64,000 bases of DNA from the NCBI GenBank assembly GCA_007361935.1, contig CP041667.1, positions 248,001 to 312,000 of the forward strand. The letters are read 5' to 3'. Below are positions 50,801 through 58,172 of the stretch, in pieces. The notes under the pieces are model-generated. The model ran no database searches. It was not told the origin of the DNA and was given only the letters and a program-made list of their open reading frames with translations. A program made the translations under genes and the position numbers. Within the stretch, counting starts at the first letter, position 1. Each line of letters starts with the position of its first letter. Origin of the DNA: Lachnospiraceae bacterium KGMB03038. Its GTDB lineage: Bacteria; Bacillota; Clostridia; Lachnospirales; Lachnospiraceae.

Positions 50801-52274
50801 CTATCTCTCCGATGAGATCATAAGGCTGATGAATGAAATCTCAGGGAAAACGCCTCTGGTGGTCAAGCTGGATGAAAGCGACATCCAGGGGCCGCTCAGG
50901 ATCCGGGTGCGCTCTTTTGTGGAGACTTTGAATATGCGGCGCAGCCAGGGAACCGCAAAAAAAGTGAAAGCTCTGGAAGACCCTTATCCGGTGAAATTTA
51001 CTACAAAAGATAAGGCGGAACGGGTAGTCCTGGTCCCCAATACATCCCACGCTTTCAGCCGTCTGATGTCGGCGGCCATGAAGGGGCAGGGGCTTCGGAC
51101 GGAGCCCTTGGAGATCGGCAGGGAAGAGGCTATCCGCTTGGGGAAACAGTATGTCCACAACGATATCTGCTTTCCGGCTCAGGTAGTGATCGGAGAAGCA
51201 TTGGCCGCGTTGAGGAGCGGCAGGTATGACCTTGACCATGTGGCGGTGGCTATGGCCAAATACGTGGGCGACTGCCGGCTGACCCATTACGGGGCTCTGC
51301 TCAGGAAAGCGCTGGATGATGCGGGATATGCCCAGGTCCCCGTGCTGACTAACGATGATAAAGACAGCCACAATCTCCATCCAGGCTACCGGATGAATCT
51401 GGCGGCTTCCATTCGGATCGCCGTCGGCCTGCCCATGATCGATGTGCTGGAAGAACTGCTGCGGAAAATCCGGCCCTATGAAAAGGAAGAAGGAAGCGCG
51501 GATGCCGCTTTTGAGAAGGCCATGGATCTTCTGATCGATGGGATGGAAAAAGGGGGAGTCCGTGGAGCGCGGAAAGGCTTCCGCCAGGCGATAGAGGTGA
51601 TGAAAGCGGTTGCGTATGACCGCGGCAGACCCAAACCGCAGGTACTGATCGTAGGAGAATATCTGTTGAACTTCCATCCGGGAGCGAACCATGATATTGA
51701 GGTCTATCTGGAGAAAAATGGATTTGAAGTGATCGAGGCCCGCATGACGGACGTGATCCGCAAGATTTACTTTAACAAAGACAGTCAGGTGAAAGAATAC
51801 CATATACATAGGCCTTTGCGGGAGAAACTCTGGAATAGGCTGGCAAATAAAGTTTTTGATATCGCCCATGATCTGACAGACCGCATCGCAAAAGGGCATC
51901 CGCTGTATGAGCGGGCCTGCCGTCTGCCGGAACTGGTCAAGAGAAGCGATCCGGTGATCCCCCATACTTTTGACGCGGGAGAGGGAGTGCTGATCCCGGG
52001 GGAGATCCTCCATCATGCCGCTCATGGCTGCCGGGCGTTCGTTATCCTGCAGCCCTTCGGCTGTCTGCCAAACCATGTGGTAGGCCGGGGGATCGTTAAG
52101 AAGCTGAAGGAATACTATCCCGATGCCCAGATCCTGCCGCTGGACTATGATCCGGACGTCAGCTTCGCCAACCTGGAAAACCGGCTCCAAATGCTGGTGA
52201 TGAATGTGATTGAAAAGGAACGGTTAGAGCAGCAAAGAGAAAAACAGTCTGACGAGAGCAAGGGGATCGCATAG
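47871..52274 (+). CDS. Giant acyl-CoA dehydratase activase-related protein
   Basis: A 1467-residue cytosolic protein. Two BcrAD/BadFG ATPase repeats (about 7-270 and 340-600) start with GIDVGSTTTK and GIDSGSTTTK. Each repeat has both cluster-ligand motifs of 2-hydroxyacyl-CoA dehydratase activators (GSCAGGTG and GRCGVYAKTD; ACSSGCGSF and SRCTIFMNSS), so one chain may form the [4Fe-4S] site normally made by a homodimer. CPFCGNHC (near 624) and a DUF2229/HgdB-like C-terminal half follow. Such proteins are common in Clostridia, but their partners are unproven. GCGAGGAATAG precedes the ATG; single-gene unit. Confidence 0.9.
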   Translation: MRREKSILDVGIDVGSTTTKIAAMDSGTQKILYSEYRRHHADQIKSVSDALRKLGERFPDSRIYLALTGSGAKNLADELKVSYIQEVVANSIALQTRYENVGTAIELGGQDAKIIFFRENETTHQLEASDMRMNGSCAGGTGAFIDEIASILNVPIEQFNEMAGKGDTVYVVSGRCGVYAKTDIQPLLNQGVSKENLALSAFHAIAKQTIGGLAQGLDIKSPVVFEGGPLTFNPVLIQVFASRLGLTKKEILIPERPELMMAWGAALSLKKLKGRQERPRKPERLAEDLDWIKEEEKSGKQGTPFFRSGEEREEFEKRHALPDWKPYQPKAGETVRAYLGIDSGSTTTKFVLMDETEQLLDTFYAPNEGDPLAVAKRALLAMRDKYRGAGADLEILGAGTTGYGEQLFARAFSAECHVVETVAHAKAALKYYPGATFLLDIGGQDMKAVWLKDGIITNIVVNEACSSGCGSFLENFASTLHIPVEKIAQAAFKSEDPAVLGSRCTIFMNSSIVTEQRNGKLPGDIMAGLCRSIIENVFTKVIRTSNLDSLGDKIVVQGGTFQNDAVLRALEQYTGRKVIRAPYPGVMGAIGAALLTKERMQDGQRTFIGLENLEAFTYTQQADEPCPFCGNHCRRSIIRFSNGNSWVTNNRCEKGEIVGDPKDETVQSRLRDKQQEKEKTPDLFGLRRKLLFQDYPYPEPRTERNTTIGIPRVLFFWDSMPFWTTFFKVLGFGVCLSKPSTRKMYESGLRSVTSDTVCFPAKLVHGHMRNLVKQKADLIFFPSISTVAPENQEKTSESMCAVVKGYPLVIRNSDNPKTEWGIPLETPLFFWNTKEDRKDQLISYMEERFQVPREETKRAVRAAEAAMASFRRQMEEAGAKVLEEAEREGKYAVVLAARPYQTDSLVNHDLPSFFTDLGIPVLTADSLPKLSEVELKRSRLDIVNNYHARMLSSAILAAQDPRLEYVQIVSFGCGHDAYLSDEIIRLMNEISGKTPLVVKLDESDIQGPLRIRVRSFVETLNMRRSQGTAKKVKALEDPYPVKFTTKDKAERVVLVPNTSHAFSRLMSAAMKGQGLRTEPLEIGREEAIRLGKQYVHNDICFPAQVVIGEALAALRSGRYDLDHVAVAMAKYVGDCRLTHYGALLRKALDDAGYAQVPVLTNDDKDSHNLHPGYRMNLAASIRIAVGLPMIDVLEELLRKIRPYEKEEGSADAAFEKAMDLLIDGMEKGGVRGARKGFRQAIEVMKAVAYDRGRPKPQVLIVGEYLLNFHPGANHDIEVYLEKNGFEVIEARMTDVIRKIYFNKDSQVKEYHIHRPLREKLWNRLANKVFDIAHDLTDRIAKGHPLYERACRLPELVKRSDPVIPHTFDAGEGVLIPGEILHHAAHGCRAFVILQPFGCLPNHVVGRGIVKKLKEYYPDAQILPLDYDPDVSFANLENRLQMLVMNVIEKERLEQQREKQSDESKGIA

Positions 52275-52293
52275 AAACATTTTTAGAAGAAGA

Positions 52294-52342
52294 GAGTGCC
52301 CTGGAAGTGGAGGCCAAAAACCACGGAAAGGGCATTCTTTTT
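52294..52342 (+). terminator. Terminator after the activase gene
   Basis: GAGTGCCCT (52294-52302) pairs with AGGGCATTC (52329-52337, one G-T pair), with an inner GTGG/CCAC stem, followed by TTTTT. The rest of the gap to 52463 has no gene. Confidence 0.85.
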
Positions 52343-52463
52343 GTGAAAAATCAGGGGGAAATAAAATTTTTTCTAACCATACTATCTTTTTTGGGAGTCA
52401 GATGGTTATACCAGATAGAAAGCACAAAACGTTTTGAACTTTCAGACGAGAAAGGAGGATCTT

Positions 52464-53027
52464 GTGGACGCGGATTTTCTTTTGATCAGGAAAATGAAGC
52501 AGGGTGACGATGAGGCCTTTGATAGATTTGTTCATAAATATTATGGCGACATCTTGAAATATTGCTCTTATCACTGCCGGGATGAAGAGTATGCTTTAGA
52601 CCTGGCCCAGGAGACATTTGTCCGTTTCTTCGCAAGATTATCGGAGTATCGTCACAGAGGAAAAACGAAAAACTATTTGTACACCATCGCTGGAAATCTT
52701 TGCAAGAATTGGTATCAAAAGACAAAAGAAATCCTGGCGGGAGAAGAATTGCTTCTGGGAGAACCAGATCCGGAGGCTGTCCAGGAATCTGGGATTGTAG
52801 ATAAGGTGCTGCTGGAATGGGCGATCGCTAACCTGCCCCAGGAACTTCAGGAAGTGATTGACCGCTATTATTTTCAGGAGAAAAAGATCCGGGAAATAGC
52901 GGCAGAGCTGGATCTTGGGATTCCACTGGTTAAATACCGTCTGGGACAGGCGAAACTTAAGCTGCGGGAGTTGATCGGAAAGGAGGAGGAAGGCCATGAA
53001 TCTGGAAGAACGGATACAAAGCTATAA
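52464..53027 (+). CDS. ECF-type RNA polymerase sigma factor
   Basis: A 187-residue alternative sigma factor. Region 2 (about 5-75) has AFDRFVHKYYGDILKYCSYH and DLAQETFVRFF; region 4 (about 120-175) has LPQELQEVIDRYYFQEKKIREIA. The start is a GTG five bases after AAAGGAGG; a TTG 30 bases earlier precedes that site. It overlaps the next gene by 32 bases, which probably encodes its membrane partner. It likely directs RNA polymerase to its own operon and a few envelope genes. Confidence 0.92.
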   Translation: MDADFLLIRKMKQGDDEAFDRFVHKYYGDILKYCSYHCRDEEYALDLAQETFVRFFARLSEYRHRGKTKNYLYTIAGNLCKNWYQKTKEILAGEELLLGEPDPEAVQESGIVDKVLLEWAIANLPQELQEVIDRYYFQEKKIREIAAELDLGIPLVKYRLGQAKLKLRELIGKEEEGHESGRTDTKL

Positions 53028-53760
53028 AGAAGAAAGGAAGATGGAACCAAAAGAAGAGCAGATCCTAAAAACGATCCAGGCATCCCGGGAGAGTTTCCTG
53101 GCCGCGGAAGCAGATCGGATGCTGGCATATCATTCTTTTTTGTATCTGCAGCTAAAGCTGGTCAGAAAAAGGTGGTGGCTGCTGCAGCTTTTGGTCTTGA
53201 TCGCGCTGTGGGCGTTTCTGCCGATCGCGGATGATCAGATCTATGCTTATCGGAGTATGGGAGTGGCGGGAACTCTCTTTGTGATCCTTATTATACCGGA
53301 GTTTTGGAAGAATCAGAGCTGTCAGTGCCTGGAGATCGAGGCGGCCTCCTATTACTCTCTGCGTCAGGTCTACGCGGCTCGGATCTTATTGTTTGGAATC
53401 ACGGATATTTTGATGATCACGGTGTTTTGCGCCGGAGCATCGGTATCGCTGAGGATATCGCTGTCTACGCTTTTGATCCAGTTTCTGTTTCCTATGGTGG
53501 TCACAGCCTGTATCTGTTTCGGGATTTTATGCGGAAGCAGGAGGCTTCCGGAAGCGGCGGCGGCTGGCCTTTGTATGGTATGGAGCTTGATCTGGTGGTT
53601 TGTGCTGCTGGACGAAAGGCTCTACGGGGCGGTCACGATTCCGGTCTGGGTGATCCTGTTTGGAATCGCGGTGGTGTTCTTGGCAGTTACTGTCTGCCGG
53701 CTCCTATGCCGGTGCAATCGAATCTGGGAGGTAGATCGAAGTGGAAATAAAGACGACTGA
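52996..53760 (+). CDS. Six-helix membrane protein coupled to the sigma factor
   Basis: A 254-residue protein I do not recognise. A charged cytosolic N-terminus of about 55 residues (EERIQSYKEERKMEPKEEQI) precedes about six membrane helices (from WWLLQLLVLIALWAFLPIA at 57). The N-terminal tail could bind the sigma factor like an anti-sigma domain, but no zinc-finger motif is seen. The strong gene overlaps on both sides (32 and 20 bases) suggest it works with the sigma factor and the ABC transporter. Confidence 0.75.
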   Translation: MNLEERIQSYKEERKMEPKEEQILKTIQASRESFLAAEADRMLAYHSFLYLQLKLVRKRWWLLQLLVLIALWAFLPIADDQIYAYRSMGVAGTLFVILIIPEFWKNQSCQCLEIEAASYYSLRQVYAARILLFGITDILMITVFCAGASVSLRISLSTLLIQFLFPMVVTACICFGILCGSRRLPEAAAAGLCMVWSLIWWFVLLDERLYGAVTIPVWVILFGIAVVFLAVTVCRLLCRCNRIWEVDRSGNKDD

Positions 53761-54628
53761 TCTTACAAAAAAATTTGGTGATGTTACGGCGGTAGACCAT
53801 ATGGATCTGACCATGACGGGAGGCGTCTATGGTCTTCTGGGTCTGAACGGCGCCGGAAAGACAACGCTTATGCGGATGCTGTGTACCCTGCTGCAGCCAA
53901 CGGAAGGCAGCATCACCTGCGATGGAAAAGATATTTTTAAAATGGGAGCGGATTACCGGAAGCTGCTGGGGTATCTGCCTCAGGAATTTGGGTTCTATCC
54001 AGAGTTTACCGTGAAGGACTATCTGCTTTACATTGCGGCCCTGAAAGGAATCCGGCTGGCGGTGGCGAAGAAAAGAGTAAAGGAACTGCTGGGAAAGGTA
54101 GGACTTTCGAAAGTGGCTGGCCGGAAGATGAAGAAGCTGTCCGGGGGAATGAAGCGGAGGGCCGGAATTGCTCAAGCCATGCTGAATGATCCCAGGATCC
54201 TGGTGCTGGATGAGCCTACAGCCGGACTGGATCCCAATGAAAGGATCCGGTTCCGTAATCTGATCAGCGAATTATCTGAGGACCGGCTGGTCCTGTTATC
54301 CACCCATATTGTGTCGGATGTGGAATATATTGCCAATGAAATCTGGCTGATGAAGGAAGGAAGTCTGATGTTGAAGGGGACGGCGGAAGAGCTGATCGAC
54401 TCTATGGAAGAAACCGTCTGGAAATGCTTTGCGGAAAAGCCGATGGTTCCGGCTCTGCTGAAGAAATACAAGGTTTCTAATATGAAATCGGAACCTCATG
54501 GAGCGGAACTGCGGATCATTTCCAAAGAGCGTCCGCTTCCGGATGCGGTTCCGGAAGAGGCGGCCCTGGAGGATGTGTTCCTTTACTATTTTGGAGAAAA
54601 GGCGGGTGAAAGCGATGCTGTTATTTGA
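53741..54628 (+). CDS. ABC transporter ATP-binding protein
   Basis: A 295-residue ATPase of the CcmA/antibiotic-export type. Walker A is GLNGAGKTT, signature LSGGMKRRA, Walker B ILVLDEPTAGLD, H-loop LLSTHIVSD. The C-terminal 75 residues are an accessory region. It starts at a GTG with GGGAGGTAG upstream, inside the preceding gene, and overlaps the permease gene by 14 bases. Confidence 0.93.
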   Translation: MEIKTTDLTKKFGDVTAVDHMDLTMTGGVYGLLGLNGAGKTTLMRMLCTLLQPTEGSITCDGKDIFKMGADYRKLLGYLPQEFGFYPEFTVKDYLLYIAALKGIRLAVAKKRVKELLGKVGLSKVAGRKMKKLSGGMKRRAGIAQAMLNDPRILVLDEPTAGLDPNERIRFRNLISELSEDRLVLLSTHIVSDVEYIANEIWLMKEGSLMLKGTAEELIDSMEETVWKCFAEKPMVPALLKKYKVSNMKSEPHGAELRIISKERPLPDAVPEEAALEDVFLYYFGEKAGESDAVI

Positions 54629-55832
54629 AGTGAAAAAGGTACTGACGAAACCCCTGAATAAAGCGGCTCTTCTGATCCTGGCGGCAGTGTTTGTGATCGC
54701 CTGCGTCCTTACGATCCGCTATGTGGACTACACGGATCAGGATGGAAATACGGTGACCGGAATATCGGCTGCCCGGAATTTGAGAGAAATGAAGAATCAG
54801 TGGGCAGGAGATGTGACGGAAGAGGTGATCCGGGAAGCGGTTCGGGAGAACGCCGCGATCAATGCTTCCGATGAAGCGCTGTCGGAGGATATCACGGAAC
54901 AGAACAAAGCTTATTCCAAGAAGCAGGGGTTCGAGGATATCCGGGAGATGCTGAGTATGTCTTTCAGCGGGATCAAACAATATGACTATTATACGGCGGA
55001 CGCCCTGTCGGAAGATGAGGCGGCGGGGCTCTACGAGCAGCGGATCCAGTCGCTGAAGGATTATCTGGACAGCGGCCAGGTGGACTTTACCGAGAATGAG
55101 AAAGACTATCTCCTGCAGAAGTATGAAGAATTTAAGACGCCGGTACACTATGAGTATGCCGATGGCTGGATGGCTTTGATGGATTCCGCGTATTTTATCA
55201 CGCTTACGATGATCCTGGTATTGATCCTGGGATTTCTGGTATCCGGTATCTTCTCGGATGAATTTGCCTGGAAAGCGGATGCCATCTTCTTCTCCTCCAG
55301 AACGGGAAGAGGGAGGGCTATCCTGGCGAAAATGGGAGCGGGACTTTTGATCATCACAGTGATCTACTGGGGCGTGATCCTGCTTTTCGCGGGAGTGGTG
55401 CTGGCGGCCCTGGGAGCGGGCGGGGGTGACTGCCCGGTCCAGATCTGGAACTGGTATAGTATCTATAATATTACCTACTTCCAGGATTATCTGCTAAGCG
55501 CCGCGGGAGGCTATATTGGGGCATTGTTCATTCTGATCCTGTCTATGCTGGCATCGGCCGGGACCCATTCCACCGTTTTTGCCATTACCATCCCATTTGC
55601 CCTGACCTGCGTAACCCCGTTCCTTGGCCGGGTAGATATGTTCTCAAAGCCGCTGCGTCTGTTCCCGGACCAGCTCCTGCAGATCTGCGCCAACCTGCGG
55701 GACTTTGAGTTATATGAGATTGGCGGCAAGGTACTGCGGCAGGTAGATGTGCTCATCCCTATGTATCTGATCCTGGCGGCAGCCATCTTCCCGTTTCTGT
55801 ACGTAGTATACCGGAGGACTCAGGTGAAATAA
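54615..55832 (+). CDS. ABC transporter permease with large outside loop
   Basis: A 405-residue membrane subunit. The first helix (about 12-30, AALLILAAVFVIACVLTI) is followed by about 160 outside residues, acidic and helical, then five to six helices from about 180 on (LTMILVLILGFLVSGIF). This is the ABC-2-like layout of bacitracin or lantibiotic resistance pumps. The ATG at 54615 is used; a GTG at 54606 is possible. Together with the ATPase it forms the export or envelope-stress module under the sigma factor. Confidence 0.85.
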   Translation: MLLFEVKKVLTKPLNKAALLILAAVFVIACVLTIRYVDYTDQDGNTVTGISAARNLREMKNQWAGDVTEEVIREAVRENAAINASDEALSEDITEQNKAYSKKQGFEDIREMLSMSFSGIKQYDYYTADALSEDEAAGLYEQRIQSLKDYLDSGQVDFTENEKDYLLQKYEEFKTPVHYEYADGWMALMDSAYFITLTMILVLILGFLVSGIFSDEFAWKADAIFFSSRTGRGRAILAKMGAGLLIITVIYWGVILLFAGVVLAALGAGGGDCPVQIWNWYSIYNITYFQDYLLSAAGGYIGALFILILSMLASAGTHSTVFAITIPFALTCVTPFLGRVDMFSKPLRLFPDQLLQICANLRDFELYEIGGKVLRQVDVLIPMYLILAAAIFPFLYVVYRRTQVK

Positions 55833-55885
55833 GGCGCTCTTCACACAGTTTTCAGAAATATTTCTGGAGATTTTCACAGAAAGTT

Positions 55886-55919
55886 CACCTCCATACCGCA
55901 AAATTGCGGTATGGAGGTG
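55886..55919 (+). promoter_or_regulatory. Perfect hairpin masking the assT ribosome binding site
   Basis: CACCTCCATACCGCAA (55886-55901) and TTGCGGTATGGAGGTG (55904-55919) are perfect 16-bp complements around AA. The right arm ends in the Shine-Dalgarno GGAGGTG for the TTG at 55926, and the left arm starts with the matching anti-Shine-Dalgarno. A short T-rich stretch (TTGCTTTT) follows, so it could also act as a terminator. Confidence 0.75.
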
Positions 55920-55925
55920 TTGCTT

Positions 55926-57551
55926 TTGGGAAAGAAAAAAATAATTGGTTATTTGGTACTGGGAGTTATGTTGTTTGTTTTGGCGGTGTCCCTTCAGGGA
56001 TGCGCGGGAGCGGAAGAAGATGGGCAGGAAGGTACCAATGATTATCTGACCGCGCTGGATATGGAAACGGACATATCAGCCATTTATACGCTGGAATATC
56101 AGGAAGATATTGAAAAGCAGATCGAGGCGCTGAAAGAGGAGAACAGCTACACACTGGAAGATCCTCTGGTGATCGCGGATCCCTATGGGACCAATACAAC
56201 AGGACTGTATGTGTTCTTTACCTCAGATACGGCCGCAAAGGCTTCCTATACCGTCTCGGCGGATGGATATGAGCCGTTTGGCGAAGAATTATATGGAGAT
56301 TATACTACAGAGCATGAATATCTTTTGATCGGCATGATTCCAGATACCGTCAATACGATCACTTTAACACTTCAGGATGAAGAGGGAGAGACGGCGGGGA
56401 CTCTGGAACTGGAATATGATGCGCCATCCCTTGCGGGAAGCGAGGAGAATACCCAGCTTGAGGTAAAAGAAGGGGAGAGCGGCAAAGAGCTTTCAGACGG
56501 GCTTTATACGATGCTCGGGAATCGGACAGATGAAGATAATGAAGAGACGGATTTTATCCTGCTGTATGACAACTACGGGACACTTCGGACAGAAATTCCG
56601 ATCAAAAGCTATCGGGCCTGCAATATTTTATTTGGAGATGATGAGATTTATTTCAGCGCTTCAGCCAATGAACTTGTGGCGATGGATCGGCTGGGACGGA
56701 TCACAGAGATTTATACGCTGGGAGATTACCAGCTTCATCACGATTATATTTTTGGTTCCCGGGAGGATTTCCTTGTACTTGCGACAGAGGAAGGAAAAGA
56801 TACGGAGGAAGACAGGATCTTGAGCGTAGACATGGAAAGCGGGGAAGTGACGGAAATCATTGATCTGGCGGATCCGTTTGGTGATTATCTGAATACTTTG
56901 GATATGGAGGATGGAGACGAGGAGCCTTTTGACTGGATCCATATCAACTCGATCCGGCTGATAGATGACGATAGTATCATAATCAGTTCCAGAGAGACGT
57001 CTACGATCATCAAGATTGAAGATATCTACACAGAACCGGAGGTCAGCTATCTGATCGGCTCCAGCCAGTTCTGGGAAGAAAGCGGATATGATGACCTGGT
57101 ACTGGAACAAGAAGGGGAGTTTTCCTTAAACGCGGGACAGCATTGTGTAGAGTATGAAGAGTCTGAGGAACTAAAAGAGGGGCAATATTATCTGTATTTT
57201 TACAATAACAATAATACCGTCAGCAGTACCAGAGATTATGACTATTCTGAGGACGAAGGCTATAACGGTACTTACAGCGGTACCGATGGGGTGATCTCTT
57301 ATTATGACAAATACCTGGTGGATGAAGAGGCGGGAACATTCGCGCTGGAAGAACGGATTCCGGTCACGTATTCAGGGTATGTAAGTTCTGTTCAGCAGAT
57401 GGGAGGAAATCTTCTGGTGGACAGCGGAAGCGCCTTTACAGCGGTGGAGTTTGACCAGAACTTTGATGAGATCCAGACGCTGGTAGGAACAGGGGACACT
57501 TGGTGGTGCCGGGTGTTTAAGTATGATTACAAAGGATTTTGGTTCAACTAA
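55926..57551 (+). CDS. assT: Aryl-sulfate sulfotransferase lipoprotein
   Basis: A lipoprotein of about 541 residues that moves sulfate between phenolic esters without PAPS. The signal peptide ends in the lipobox SLQGC. The beta-propeller ASST domain has the key residues of the E. coli enzyme: His in LHHDYIF, His in DWIHINS, Arg in SSRETS and His in GQHCVEY. The N-terminal third (about 60-190) is the usual beta-rich lid. GGAGGTG is six bases before a TTG at 55926, which I prefer to the ATG at 55911 that lies inside the hairpin. Substrates could be host or dietary phenol sulfates. Confidence 0.87.
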   Translation: MGKKKIIGYLVLGVMLFVLAVSLQGCAGAEEDGQEGTNDYLTALDMETDISAIYTLEYQEDIEKQIEALKEENSYTLEDPLVIADPYGTNTTGLYVFFTSDTAAKASYTVSADGYEPFGEELYGDYTTEHEYLLIGMIPDTVNTITLTLQDEEGETAGTLELEYDAPSLAGSEENTQLEVKEGESGKELSDGLYTMLGNRTDEDNEETDFILLYDNYGTLRTEIPIKSYRACNILFGDDEIYFSASANELVAMDRLGRITEIYTLGDYQLHHDYIFGSREDFLVLATEEGKDTEEDRILSVDMESGEVTEIIDLADPFGDYLNTLDMEDGDEEPFDWIHINSIRLIDDDSIIISSRETSTIIKIEDIYTEPEVSYLIGSSQFWEESGYDDLVLEQEGEFSLNAGQHCVEYEESEELKEGQYYLYFYNNNNTVSSTRDYDYSEDEGYNGTYSGTDGVISYYDKYLVDEEAGTFALEERIPVTYSGYVSSVQQMGGNLLVDSGSAFTAVEFDQNFDEIQTLVGTGDTWWCRVFKYDYKGFWFN

Positions 57552-57566
57552 TAAGTAAGATCACTG

Positions 57567-57599
57567 GAGAGTGCAGAGTGTTTTCTGCGCTTTCTTTTT
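57567..57599 (+). terminator. Terminator after assT
   Basis: GAGAGTGCAGA (57567-57577) pairs with TCTGCGCTTTC (57584-57594) with two G-T pairs, followed by TTTTT. Confidence 0.85.
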
Positions 57600-57653
57600 C
57601 GATTTTTATAAAATTTTAATTGACTTCTCTCCTTGAGCATACTAAGATATCGA

Positions 57654-57669
57654 TTAGTTAACAAACTAA
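57654..57669. promoter_or_regulatory. Candidate MarR operator TTAGTT-N4-AACTAA
   Basis: A perfect dyad, TTAGTT (57654-57659) and AACTAA (57664-57669), lies about 40 bases before the MarR start, next to an AT-rich promoter region. It fits autoregulation of the MarR/ABC operon. Confidence 0.65.
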
Positions 57670-57708
57670 CTAATTTTTGTTGATCTATTCATGCAGGAGG
57701 AAAGCAAA

Positions 57709-58146
57709 ATGGGATGTAACTTAGATAAGGTGCCGGAATTGGGACTAATGGGAATTGTGATGCACCGGGTCATAAATCGGGCGAAAGGAATGTATCAGGA
57801 ATTTGACTTAAACGCCAGTCAGGCGGGAATTCTTTTTACCCTGCATCAAAGCTGTGCTATGTCACAGAAAGAACTGGCGGAAAGTCTGAACATGACTCCG
57901 CCATCGATCACTTCTGCGATCCAGAAGATGGAAAAAGGCGGATATATCCGGCGTAAAGCGGATGAAAAGGACCAGCGTGTCTTAAGGCTCTCACTGACGG
58001 AGAAAGGAGAATCCTGTATCCAGTCGGTGAAACAGGTGGCCGAACAGATGAGGAAACTGATCTTTTATGAGATGAGCGAAGAAGAAATCCAGCAGTTCCG
58101 AAAGTTTTTGCTGCGGATCAATGAGAACTTGGAAAGAGAAGTATAA
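57709..58146 (+). CDS. MarR-family regulator of the second heterodimeric ABC exporter
   Basis: A 145-residue MarR protein with HTH at about 45-105 (MSQKELAESLNMTPPSITSAI and wing RRKADEKDQRVLRLSLTEKG). I start at the ATG at 57709, nine bases after AGGAGG; the ATG at 57691 precedes that site. It is 26 bases before the exporter genes and probably represses the three-gene operon. Confidence 0.93.
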   Translation: MGCNLDKVPELGLMGIVMHRVINRAKGMYQEFDLNASQAGILFTLHQSCAMSQKELAESLNMTPPSITSAIQKMEKGGYIRRKADEKDQRVLRLSLTEKGESCIQSVKQVAEQMRKLIFYEMSEEEIQQFRKFLLRINENLEREV

Positions 58147-58172
58147 AGACATCAGAAAGGAAAGACAGAAGT

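Noticed and set aside
50841..52190. Long antisense open frame (449 codons) opposite the activase gene
   Set aside because: It is a shadow of a well-supported gene; no ribosome binding site, no family motif and composition typical of a reverse-complement frame.
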